The position numbers were made by a program, and so were the translations under genes. From an uncultured Prevotellaceae bacterium (lineage in GTDB: Bacteria; Bacteroidota; Bacteroidia; Bacteroidales; Bacteroidaceae), in assembly GCA_946405695.1 (NCBI GenBank), contig CAMJIA010000028.1, forward strand, positions 1 through 19,552: 19,552 bases of DNA, in the 5' to 3' direction. Numbering within the stretch: position 1 is the stretch's first letter; each line of letters opens with the position of its first letter. Positions 1 through 6,916 of the stretch are shown piece by piece. The notes under the pieces were generated by a model. That model had not been told where the DNA came from. It did not search any database and saw nothing but the letters and a program-made list of their open reading frames with translations.

Positions 1-161
1 GTCTGGCTATGACTGCTGCTATCCGCAAGCACCTCGCTGAGCATCCTGGAGACTTCGATCCTCGTCAGTATCTGAAGCCCGCTCGTGAGAACATGAAGAA
101 GATGTACATCCACAAGATTGTGAATGTGCTCGGTTCTGACGGCAAGCTGGCTCAGTGCTAA
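1..161 (+). CDS. fba: Class II fructose-bisphosphate aldolase, C-terminal end (partial)
   Basis: The 52 visible codons (frame starts at base 3, stop TAA 159-161) match the C-terminus of class II (metal-dependent) fructose-bisphosphate aldolases. The visible pattern is an AIRKHLAEHPGDFDPRQYL stretch followed by a helix with PARENMKK and an ending with VLGSDGKL. The family cleaves or forms fructose 1,6-bisphosphate from DHAP and glyceraldehyde 3-phosphate in cytoplasmic glycolysis and gluconeogenesis. The catalytic and zinc-binding residues lie outside the window, so the call rests on the tail alone. The gene is followed 18 bases later by a strong hairpin, so it probably ends its transcript. 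Confidence 0.75.
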   Translation, partial: LAMTAAIRKHLAEHPGDFDPRQYLKPARENMKKMYIHKIVNVLGSDGKLAQC

Positions 162-179
162 ACACGATAAAGCATCCAT

Positions 180-214
180 TAATAAAGGCTTTCCAATTCG
201 GAAAGCCTTTATTA
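180..214 (+). terminator. Intrinsic terminator after the aldolase gene
   Basis: There is a perfect inverted repeat: left arm AATAAAGGCTTTCC at 181-194, five-base loop AATTC, right arm 200-213, with one more T-A pair at 180/214. The T-rich run TTTATTATTTT closes it on the plus strand. It lies 18 bases after the aldolase stop. It may also stop minus-strand transcripts from the DUF4831 gene, because the A-rich left edge reads as T-rich on that strand. Confidence 0.85.
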
Positions 215-215
215 T

Positions 216-267
216 TTTCGATGTTTCGAAGTTTCGATATTTCGATATTTCGAAACTTCGAAATGTC
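216..267. repeat. Period-8 TTTCGA tandem array that also folds as an inverted repeat
   Basis: Six units of eight bases run without interruption from 216 to 263, with consensus TTTCGANN (last unit CTTCGAAA). The array is also palindromic: arm 224-237 (TTTCGAAGTTTCGA) is the exact reverse complement of 250-263. With two G-U pairs the stem extends to 220-237/250-267, with a 12-base loop. It lies between two converging gene ends (the aldolase and DUF4831). Neither side has a clear T-tract, so it is not a textbook terminator. Confidence 0.85.
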
Positions 268-279
268 AACGCATCGATA

Positions 280-1341
280 TTACTTGCCCATATCTGCATG
301 AATCTTATCAACAGAACCTGTCGTCGGGTTCAACGTCATGTGGGTGACGTAGCGCTTGAAGAGTGATCCACTACGCAATTCTACAAAACCGAATTGTGCG
401 GCATAGAGGTCGAAAGAACCGAGGAAGTGGTTGTCACGATGCAGCGTCATCTTGATACGTCCAGGCACGTTGACATAGAAGCCGCCTTCTTTTTTCTTTT
501 CGTCGATATCATACTTCTGGAAGGTCGTACGATGCATATCTTCTATAGACATATAATAAGGTATACCTGAGAGATCGTCTTTGTCAACGAGTCCCATCTT
601 CTTTGAGAGACGGAAAATGACTTCACGCTCTACTTCCTTTTCTGGACATACGACAAGTATTTGCTCAACGGTATCGCGGTGGGTAGTACCGGTAAAGAGG
701 GTCAGCAGAATTTCTCGCTGTTTGTCAATCTCATCAATCATGAGTTGCAGTTGCTGCTCATCCTGGGGAATATCCTCGGCTTCACCAGTGATAAGCGCTT
801 GTCGACGTTCCTGTAGCTCGATAATCTGCTCCACGGTGAGTTCGGCCATTTTGGCAGTGCTGCCAGCTGACAGCACCTCAGCATTGAGATACTGCTTAGG
901 ATCTGGTTCCTTGACCGGAGGAGCAGGCTTAAAGGGCACACGGGGCTTGGGTATTACCGGGTCTGCATTGATAGACTGCAGTACACCCTCGTCGGTAAGA
1001 TGAAATTCGGCAGTCTCGCATTTGCCGCCTTTGGTCTTGACAAAATAGCACTTTGTCGTGTCTATCACACCAATCTGTGTCAGTCCGTAATTGGCAATGC
1101 TATAAGTTACTTCCTCCTCTTGTTTAATACCTCGCAGACGCAGGAACTTCTCACCATACTTTGCGAAGAGACCTGGGGTGTACGTTTTTTTCTCGATGAG
1201 CAAATTAAACTCAATGGCAGTCTTAGGCAAATAGTAGACGATGCCATCGGCGGTCTTGCCGGGCTTCATCTGCGTTGTCTGTGGTTGTGCCATTGCTACT
1301 GTGCTACATAAGAGCATGGCTGCAAAAAGTAATTTTTTCAT
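280..1341 (-). CDS. Secreted DUF4831 family protein
   Basis: This 353-residue protein has an N-terminal signal peptide (MKKLLFAAMLLCSTVAMA, likely cut near residue 18), so it is probably periplasmic or surface-exposed. The start of the mature part (a GIVYYLPKTAIEFNLLIEK stretch, then YTPGLFAKYGEKFLRL) and the central E/Q-rich helix with ITGEAEDIP resemble DUF4831, a Bacteroidota family of unknown function. The family name comes from memory of its conserved motifs. A proline-rich linker (about residues 131-148, PVIPKPRVPFKPAPPVKEP) separates the N-terminal part from the helical part. It starts 13 bases after the nnr stop codon, so it is probably the second gene of an nnr operon. No catalytic motif is visible and I assign no function. 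Confidence 0.78.
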   Translation of the reverse strand: MKKLLFAAMLLCSTVAMAQPQTTQMKPGKTADGIVYYLPKTAIEFNLLIEKKTYTPGLFAKYGEKFLRLRGIKQEEEVTYSIANYGLTQIGVIDTTKCYFVKTKGGKCETAEFHLTDEGVLQSINADPVIPKPRVPFKPAPPVKEPDPKQYLNAEVLSAGSTAKMAELTVEQIIELQERRQALITGEAEDIPQDEQQLQLMIDEIDKQREILLTLFTGTTHRDTVEQILVVCPEKEVEREVIFRLSKKMGLVDKDDLSGIPYYMSIEDMHRTTFQKYDIDEKKKEGGFYVNVPGRIKMTLHRDNHFLGSFDLYAAQFGFVELRSGSLFKRYVTHMTLNPTTGSVDKIHADMGK

Positions 1342-1354
1342 GTATCTATCTTTT

Positions 1355-2869
1355 TTAATCTTTCAATCTTTTAAATGCTCGTGACAGGTAGCGAATGATG
1401 TCGCTAGCTAATACACTCTCTTCTCCCAGGTCGGCAGCAGCGAAATCGCCAGCCAATCCATGCAGATAGACTCCTACCATGCAGGCCTCTTTAGGTTGGT
1501 AGCCGCGAGCCAGCAAGCCGGTGATAATGCCTGTCAAAACATCGCCACTGCCCGCAGTTGCCATGCCGGCATTGCCTGTGGGGTTGAACATAACATGACC
1601 GTCTGCCATGCAGATGGCAGTATAGTGGCCTTTGAGGATAACAATGCCTTGTAGACGCTCAGCAAGATTGCAGGCTTTGGTCAGTCGTTCATAGCTGTCG
1701 GCACTATGACCTTCCAAACGGTCGAACTCCTTGGGGTGGGGCGTTAAGATAATTCCCTTAGGTAATTGCTGGAGCCATGCACGATGATTTGCCAGAATGT
1801 TAAGAGCATCCGCATCAGCAACTATCGGACATTGTGTGCGCCGTAGTTGGGCTATGAGGGCGATAGCCGTCTGTTCGCTCTGTCCCAAGCCTGGTCCAAT
1901 GCCCAGTGCGTTAAAGTCTTCTGTATCTACAGCCTCGGCAAAGATGGTCTCTTCCACTCCAGTCTGGATGATGGCTTCAGGAACGGTCTGCTGGATGATG
2001 GAGATATTACGTTTGGGGGAGTTGACAGTCAGTTTGCCGACACCTGAACGCAAACAAGCTCTCGCTGCAAGGATGGCTGCCCCTGCCATACAATAGCTGC
2101 CAGCAATGAGCAGTGCGTTGCCCATCTGTCCTTTGTGGGCAAAACGGTCGCGTGGCATCATGCACTGGCGTATGTCGTTCTCTTCAAGGACTGTATATGA
2201 GGCTTCCATTTTTTGGATGCCTTCCTGGCTTATTCGAATATCAAGGACGCGCAACTGTCCAATAAACTGCTGGTTTTCAGCAAAGAAGAACGACAGTTTG
2301 GGCTGTTGCAGCGTGAGAGTCAGGTGGGCACGGATAATGTTCGCTCTGACATTATAGGTATTATCTTCTGCCATCAAGCCTGAAGGCATGTCTATGCTGA
2401 CTATCTTCGATGGTGAGGCATTGATGTATTTGACTAATGAGGCGAAACCTCCGGCAAGAGGTTTGTTGAGACCAGAACCAAAAAGACCGTCAATAACCAA
2501 TGTCTGCTCGTTGAGTACAGGAGGGTCAAATTCCTGTGTAACCTCAATGAATTGGCGAATAGACTTGTTCTCTTCAAGTTTCTTCTTGTTAGTTGCACAG
2601 TCTGGAGAAAGATGCCCGCTAATGTTGAAAAGATAGGCAACTACCTGATAGCCTTGTTCAGCCATCAGACGAGCCACTGCCAGTGCGTCACCACCGTTGT
2701 TGCCAGGTCCTGCAAATACAACAACAGGTGTGGTGGAACCCCATAGCTCAGTAATGGCACGCGTCATTGTTTGGGCGGCGCGTTCCATCAGATTGAGACT
2801 CGAAATAGGTTCGTTCTCAATGGTGAATTTGTCAAGCTCTTTTATCTGAGCACTAGTGAATATCTTCAT
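1355..2869 (-). CDS. nnr: Bifunctional NAD(P)H-hydrate epimerase / ADP-dependent NAD(P)H-hydrate dehydratase
   Basis: This 504-residue fusion repairs hydrated, inactive NADH and NADPH. The N-terminal YjeF_N half (about 1-215) interconverts the R and S epimers, and the C-terminal ribokinase-like half (about 225-500) dehydrates the S form using ADP. Visible motifs are GPGNNGGD (54-61) and VIDGLFGSG (126-133) in the epimerase. The dehydratase half has GIGPGLG (323-329), TPHPKEF (376-382) and GNAGMATAGSGD (432-443) with the expected catalytic Asp443. The length and domain order match bacterial Nnr proteins. The start MKIFTSAQIKELD is the usual family start. It diverges from hpt across a 92-base gap and is followed by DUF4831 after 13 bases. 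Confidence 0.95.
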   Translation of the reverse strand: MKIFTSAQIKELDKFTIENEPISSLNLMERAAQTMTRAITELWGSTTPVVVFAGPGNNGGDALAVARLMAEQGYQVVAYLFNISGHLSPDCATNKKKLEENKSIRQFIEVTQEFDPPVLNEQTLVIDGLFGSGLNKPLAGGFASLVKYINASPSKIVSIDMPSGLMAEDNTYNVRANIIRAHLTLTLQQPKLSFFFAENQQFIGQLRVLDIRISQEGIQKMEASYTVLEENDIRQCMMPRDRFAHKGQMGNALLIAGSYCMAGAAILAARACLRSGVGKLTVNSPKRNISIIQQTVPEAIIQTGVEETIFAEAVDTEDFNALGIGPGLGQSEQTAIALIAQLRRTQCPIVADADALNILANHRAWLQQLPKGIILTPHPKEFDRLEGHSADSYERLTKACNLAERLQGIVILKGHYTAICMADGHVMFNPTGNAGMATAGSGDVLTGIITGLLARGYQPKEACMVGVYLHGLAGDFAAADLGEESVLASDIIRYLSRAFKRLKD

Positions 2870-2877
2870 TCAGTATG

Positions 2878-2885
2878 CAAAAATA
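2878..2885 (-). promoter_or_regulatory. Possible -7 element for nnr
   Basis: On the minus strand, 2885-2878 reads TATTTTTG, matching the Bacteroidota -7 consensus TAnnTTTG. Transcription would begin only a few bases before the nnr ATG at 2869, giving a nearly leaderless message. No TTTG at the expected -33 distance is visible, so the call is weak. Confidence 0.25.
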
Positions 2886-2908
2886 CGAAAAATATGTTAT
2901 ACAATACC

Positions 2909-2946
2909 TATATTTGCGGAAAAAATTGTAATTTTGTAGCAAAATT
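2909..2946 (+). promoter_or_regulatory. Promoter region of hpt, with overlapping inverted repeat
   Basis: Two TAnnTTTG-type -7 elements occur in tandem: TATATTTG (2909-2916) and TAATTTTG (2929-2936). The second would put the start site near 2943, giving a leader of about 19 bases before the hpt ATG. Neither has a TTTG at the usual 19-21 base spacing. The second overlaps a perfect inverted repeat AATTTTG-TAG-CAAAATT (2930-2946). The core TAATTTTGTAGC (2929-2940) recurs exactly upstream of metF. Confidence 0.45.
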
Positions 2947-2961
2947 CATAAATTTTAAAAA

Positions 2962-3498
2962 ATGAGCATCGTTAAAATCAAGGACAAGACGTTCAAAACG
3001 TCCATTTCTCAAGAAGAAATTCAACAGCGAATCAAAGAGGTGGCAGCACGTATCAATAAAGATATGGCGGGTAAGAATCCGCTCTTCCTCGGAGTACTGA
3101 ATGGAGCATTTATGTTCGCTGCCGACTTGATGCGTGAGATTACCATTCCCTGTGAGATTTCTTTTGTTAAGTTGGCATCTTATCAAGGAACTACATCTAC
3201 GGGTAAGGTCAAGGAGATTTTTGGTATCAATGAGGATTTAACAGATCGTACCGTTATTATCATTGAGGATATTGTGGATACGGGACGGACGATGAAACAG
3301 ATGATGGAGTCATTGGGAACTCGCCGACTGGCATCGGTACACGTCTGTAGTTTGTTTGTCAAACCCGATAAGCTGCAGGAACCAATCGACATAGATTATG
3401 CCTGCTTCTCTATCCCCAATGATTTCATTGTGGGCTATGGCCTAGACTACGATCAGATGGGGCGTAATCTCAAGGAAATCTACACATTAGTAGAGTAA
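2962..3498 (+). CDS. hpt: Hypoxanthine phosphoribosyltransferase
   Basis: This 178-residue enzyme transfers the phosphoribosyl group of PRPP to hypoxanthine (and usually guanine), giving IMP or GMP in purine salvage. The type I PRTase signature VIIIEDIVDTGRT is at 98-110, with the acidic pair Glu102/Asp103 and the phosphate-binding loop DTGRT. The flexible catalytic loop SYQGTTSTG (73-81) and the C-terminal GYGLDY (158-163), typical of hypoxanthine/guanine PRTases, are both present. The length matches bacterial Hpt. It heads the hpt-adk-obgE-M23 group, and its product IMP/GMP feeds the nucleotide pools used by the downstream kinase and GTPase. Confidence 0.95.
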   Translation: MSIVKIKDKTFKTSISQEEIQQRIKEVAARINKDMAGKNPLFLGVLNGAFMFAADLMREITIPCEISFVKLASYQGTTSTGKVKEIFGINEDLTDRTVIIIEDIVDTGRTMKQMMESLGTRRLASVHVCSLFVKPDKLQEPIDIDYACFSIPNDFIVGYGLDYDQMGRNLKEIYTLVE

Positions 3499-3501
3499 AC
3501 G

Positions 3502-3630
3502 ATGAGAGAAGTAAAACTACCACACTTGCCCAGTGATGTGGAGGCCCGTAATAAGGACCTTCTTACTGACTTGTGGTATAAAGGAAAGGAAACACAAATC
3601 AAACAAGACAAAGTAGTAATAGAAATCAGG
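3502..3630 (+). other. In-frame 43-codon extension between hpt and adk
   Basis: An ATG at 3502, three bases after the hpt stop, opens a frame that runs without a stop straight into adk. It would add 43 residues (MREVKLPHLPSDVEARNKD..., rich in charged residues) before the canonical adk start at 3631. I do not recognise the peptide as a known domain. Adenylate kinases begin directly at the beta-strand MKNIVIFGAPGSGKGT, so I treat this stretch as either a leader or an unusual N-terminal extension. The base and codon composition looks coding-like, so it should not be dismissed. Confidence 0.4.
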
Positions 3631-4203
3631 ATGAAGAACATTGTAATTTTTGGTGCTCCCGGATCAGGAAAGGGAACACAGAGCGATTTGATGATTGAGC
3701 ACTACGGACTGGGACATATCTCCACAGGTGATGTGCTCCGTAATGAGATTAAGAATGGTACAGAGTTGGGTAAGACCGCCCAGAGTTTTATCGACAAGGG
3801 CAATCTTATACCCGATGAGTTGATGATTAGCATCCTTGCCAAGGTTTATGACGACTTCGGTCGTGGTCATAAGGGTGTAATCTTTGATGGTTTTCCTCGC
3901 ACCATTCCGCAGGCAGAGGCTTTGAAGAAGATGCTCGACGAACGTGGTGACAAGGTGGCTGCCATGATTGAGCTTGATGTCCCTGAGGACGAGCTGATGA
4001 AGCGTTTGATCCTCCGTGGCCAACAGAGTGGTCGTGCTGACGATAACGAAGAAACGATTAAAAAGCGCCTTGTTGTCTATCACTCACAGACCCAGCCACT
4101 TATTGAGTGGTATAAGAAGGAAGGTCTTCACCACCATATCAATGGTAGTGGTACACTAGAGCGCATCTTCGGTGACATTAAGAATGTAATTGATAACCTT
4201 TAA
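3631..4203 (+). CDS. adk: Adenylate kinase
   Basis: This is 190 residues from the ATG at 3631. It catalyses ATP + AMP = 2 ADP in the cytoplasm. The P-loop GAPGSGKGT is at 8-16, the AMP-binding DGFPRTIPQAE at 86-96 and the LID-region start RLILRGQQSGRADD at 125-138. The LID is short, without the four-cysteine zinc motif of long-form kinases, giving the compact length usual in Bacteroidota. An in-frame upstream ATG at 3502 would make a 233-residue product. I prefer 3631 because the family fold starts there. obgE starts six bases after the stop. Confidence 0.95.
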   Translation: MKNIVIFGAPGSGKGTQSDLMIEHYGLGHISTGDVLRNEIKNGTELGKTAQSFIDKGNLIPDELMISILAKVYDDFGRGHKGVIFDGFPRTIPQAEALKKMLDERGDKVAAMIELDVPEDELMKRLILRGQQSGRADDNEETIKKRLVVYHSQTQPLIEWYKKEGLHHHINGSGTLERIFGDIKNVIDNL

Positions 4204-4209
4204 TGTTCT

Positions 4210-5388
4210 ATGCCAGAGAGTAATTTCGTAGACTATGTAAAAATCATGTGTCGGTCGGGCAAGGGTGGTAAAGGCTCTATGCACCTCCGTCATGTGAAAT
4301 ATAACCCTAACGGCGGTCCTGACGGTGGCGATGGCGGTAAGGGTGGCAGCATCATCCTGCGTGGTAACCACAACTACTGGACATTGCTGCACCTGAAATA
4401 CGAGCGCCACATCTTTGCCGAACATGGAGGCAACGGTGGTCGAGATAAGTGTCATGGTACCGATGGTAAGGACATCTATATTGATGTACCTTGTGGTACG
4501 GTGGTGTATAACGCCGAGACGGGAAAGTATGTTTGCGATATTACCTATGACGGTCAGGAGATAGTACTGCTGAAGGGTGGTCGTGGCGGACTGGGTAACT
4601 TCCAGTTCCGCACCGCTACCAATCAGGCTCCACGCTATGCACAGCCTGGTGAACCCATGCAGGAGATGACCATCATTCTGGAGTTGAAACTGCTGGCAGA
4701 TGTTGGCCTAGTAGGCTTTCCCAATGCAGGAAAGTCGACGCTATTGTCATCGCTGTCTAATGCCCGTCCGAAGATTGCCAACTATCCCTTCACCACGATG
4801 GAGCCTTCTTTGGGTATTGTAGGCTATCGTGATAATAAATCGTTCGTTATGGCCGATATCCCAGGTATTATTGAAGGCGCTGCCGAAGGTAAGGGGCTGG
4901 GATTGCGCTTCCTTCGTCATATCGAGCGTAACTCGTTGCTGCTCTTTATGGTACCTGGCGACTCTGACGACATCAAGCATGAATATGAGATATTGCTCAA
5001 CGAACTGGCGCAGTTTAATCCTGACATGCTCGATAAACATCGCGTGCTGGCCATCACTAAGTGCGACCTACTGGATGAGGAACTGATAGAGATGTTGCGC
5101 GAGACCTTGCCACAGGATTTGCCTTGTGTGTTCATTTCTGCAGTGGCAAACCAAGGACTTAATGAGTTGAAAGATGTACTATGGCGTGAACTTAATGCTG
5201 AAAGCAATAAGTTAGCAGCTGTTATGGCTGAAGATACCCTAGTACACCGCGACAAGGACATGACGCGCTTTGCTGAAGAGTTGGCCGACGAAGGTGAAGA
5301 TGAGGATATTGAATATGTCGATGATGTCGAAGACTTGGATGATCTTGAATATATAGAGGATTTTGAGGATGTTGAAGATCCTGAATAG
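4210..5388 (+). CDS. obgE: GTPase ObgE/CgtA
   Basis: This 392-residue ribosome-associated GTPase acts in late 50S subunit assembly and growth control. The glycine-rich Obg fold covers about residues 1-160, with repeated [12 protein letters not shown] motifs. The G domain has G1 GFPNAGKS (169-176), G2 TT (195-196), G3 DIPG (216-219), G4 TKCD (283-286) and G5 SA (310-311). The C-terminal tail (357-392) is very acidic and contains two similar 12-residue stretches starting at D366 (DIEYV) and D378 (DLEYI). It replaces the OCT domain of Gram-positive Obg, as is usual for many Gram-negative forms. G4 has TKCD where NKxD is canonical, a known variation. It starts 6 bases after adk and ends 3 bases before the M23 gene. 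Confidence 0.95.
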   Translation: MPESNFVDYVKIMCRSGKGGKGSMHLRHVKYNPNGGPDGGDGGKGGSIILRGNHNYWTLLHLKYERHIFAEHGGNGGRDKCHGTDGKDIYIDVPCGTVVYNAETGKYVCDITYDGQEIVLLKGGRGGLGNFQFRTATNQAPRYAQPGEPMQEMTIILELKLLADVGLVGFPNAGKSTLLSSLSNARPKIANYPFTTMEPSLGIVGYRDNKSFVMADIPGIIEGAAEGKGLGLRFLRHIERNSLLLFMVPGDSDDIKHEYEILLNELAQFNPDMLDKHRVLAITKCDLLDEELIEMLRETLPQDLPCVFISAVANQGLNELKDVLWRELNAESNKLAAVMAEDTLVHRDKDMTRFAEELADEGEDEDIEYVDDVEDLDDLEYIEDFEDVEDPE

Positions 5389-5391
5389 CCT

Positions 5392-6441
5392 ATGAAGATA
5401 CGTCACCTTGTCCTTGCTGTTGTAGCGATGATTACGTTGTCGTCGTGTGCCCAAACGAAGTTCACGGCACTCGAACAACAACAAATCAGCATAGCAGACC
5501 CGACACTCTTTGAGAAGTCGGATGCTTTTACCATTGATTTCAGCAGCGGACGCGACTGTGACTATTCTTTCCCATTGCCAGTGGGTAAGGCTAAGGTGCT
5601 GACAGACTATACTGTAGAGATAGAGACTGCACGCGGTGATGCTGTCAAGTCAATGTTTGCTGGTGTGGTGCGTCTGTCAAAATTCATTTCTGGCTATGGT
5701 CACGTCATCGTGGTACGCCATGGTAATGGTCTGGAGACGGTGTATGGTAATAATGCACAGAATCTTGTGAAGTCGGGCGACCGTGTGAAAGCAGGTCAGA
5801 CCATCGCTATAGTGGGTAGCGAGAATGGTCGTACATTCTGTCGCTTTGCAATCATGGTCAATGGCAGTCGTATCAATCCTTCTATTATTTTCAGTCCCGA
5901 AAGTCATATGTTGCGTCAGCAGGTGGTGTTGTTCCAGAAAACGGCCAACTGGAAGGTTAACGTCAGTGTGATGAAAGAGCCTATCATCGAACAACCCGCT
6001 TCTCTACAATGGTGGTGCTATCCATTACCTGGTGCTAAGGTAATTAGTCCTTTTGGCAGTCGCGGTGGCCGTCGTCATACGGGTGTCGATTTAAAGACGG
6101 TCAACAAAGATGAGATACATGCCGCTTTTGATGGTGAGGTGGTCTTCTCCGGTCCCTTCTCTGGTTATGGTAATCTAATACGTCTGCGGCATGATAATGG
6201 CTTGGAGACATACTACAGCCACAACTCCAAAAACCTGGTGAAGGTAGGTGATCAGGTAAAGGCTGGGCAGGTTATTGCCCTTACTGGACAGACGGGACGT
6301 GCTTCTACACCACACCTTCATTTCGAGACACGTATTGGTGGACAGGCAGTTAATCCTAACCGCTTCTTCGATCACGAGACATATACCATCCGTTTGGAGG
6401 CCTTCAATAAAAAACGTGACGGCTACGTCATCAAACGCTAA
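5392..6441 (+). CDS. Lipoprotein with two LytM/M23 domains, only the second with intact metal ligands
   Basis: The 349-residue protein begins with a lipoprotein signal (ITLSSC, lipidated Cys19), so it is probably anchored in the envelope. There are two similar LytM (M23) modules, about 75-167 and 207-326. The second has the zinc ligands HTGVD (His229, Asp233) and HLHFE (His308, His310) plus YSH (His277), so it should be able to cut peptidoglycan cross-bridges. The first keeps the fold signature (GYGHVIVVRHGNGLETVYGN, VKSGDRVKAGQ) but has no HxxxD, and Cys-Arg-Phe stands where HxH is expected. It may be a regulatory or substrate-binding copy, like degenerate LytM domains in EnvC/NlpD-type amidase activators. 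The gene follows obgE by 3 bases and converges with gldH, with 7 bases between stops. Confidence 0.88.
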   Translation: MKIRHLVLAVVAMITLSSCAQTKFTALEQQQISIADPTLFEKSDAFTIDFSSGRDCDYSFPLPVGKAKVLTDYTVEIETARGDAVKSMFAGVVRLSKFISGYGHVIVVRHGNGLETVYGNNAQNLVKSGDRVKAGQTIAIVGSENGRTFCRFAIMVNGSRINPSIIFSPESHMLRQQVVLFQKTANWKVNVSVMKEPIIEQPASLQWWCYPLPGAKVISPFGSRGGRRHTGVDLKTVNKDEIHAAFDGEVVFSGPFSGYGNLIRLRHDNGLETYYSHNSKNLVKVGDQVKAGQVIALTGQTGRASTPHLHFETRIGGQAVNPNRFFDHETYTIRLEAFNKKRDGYVIKR

Positions 6442-6448
6442 AAGACAC

Positions 6449-6916
6449 CTATTCTTTTTTACTTAACTTGACACCGACACTGGTAACGCCTGGTAATATC
6501 TCGCGTTTCATGTTGTGGTGCACCGACAGGTGTAGTGAGTCGCCCTGATGTAGTTGAATGGCTTTTAACGGGAAGAGATACTGATATTGACTGACCCCAT
6601 CTCCGGTGGCATTTCCTCGTTCGTCTATGAGGTTACAATTCAGTGTATCGGTTGTGATATGTCCAGCAGGATAGATAGTCTGCTCAACGATGAGTGTCAG
6701 TCGCATAAAGGGGTATTTGTTGTTGATGCGCAAAGCCACTTCTTCCTCATAGGTCGCGTCATCTGCTAGCCTATCCGTGTCAAAAGTCAACAGGTCATTC
6801 TTCTCCCATCCACTTTCGGGTGTTTCCTCATAGTGGAAATAGACGGTAGATTGTTTACATGCAGTAAACAGATATGCCGCCAAAAGGATGAAAGGAAGCC
6901 AATGCTTATTGGTCAT
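6449..6916 (-). CDS. gldH: GldH family lipoprotein
   Basis: This is 155 residues from the ATG at 6916, with a short lipoprotein signal (LLAAYLFTAC, lipidated Cys20). The mature N-terminus with FHYEETPESGWEKNDLLTF and the later PFMRLTLIVEQ and YQYLFPLKAIQL stretches match the GldH family. These lipoproteins were first found as required for gliding in Flavobacterium, and they are widely kept in non-gliding Bacteroidales, where their role is unclear. The frame is open further upstream, but the 6916 start gives a clean signal peptide and overlaps the end of ricT by 11 bases (ATGACCAATAA), a translational-coupling arrangement. It is the last gene of the metF-holB-ricT-gldH operon. Confidence 0.85.
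   Translation of the reverse strand: MTNKHWLPFILLAAYLFTACKQSTVYFHYEETPESGWEKNDLLTFDTDRLADDATYEEEVALRINNKYPFMRLTLIVEQTIYPAGHITTDTLNCNLIDERGNATGDGVSQYQYLFPLKAIQLHQGDSLHLSVHHNMKREILPGVTSVGVKLSKKE

Noticed and set aside
124..366. Plus-strand open frame of 80 codons spanning the aldolase end and the TTTCGA array
   Set aside because: It overlaps the aldolase in another frame, crosses the terminator and repeats, and runs into DUF4831 antisense; no family features.
581..1003. Long plus-strand frame opposite DUF4831
   Set aside because: It is Ser/Cys-rich, low-complexity antisense shadow; the minus-strand protein has a signal peptide and family motifs.
3664..4083. 139-codon minus-strand frame inside adk
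   Set aside because: It is opposite adenylate kinase motifs and has no recognisable domain.
4255..4355. GGTGGCGATGGCGG-type repeats suspected to be a microsatellite
   Set aside because: They encode the glycine-rich motifs of the Obg fold, conserved in all ObgE proteins.
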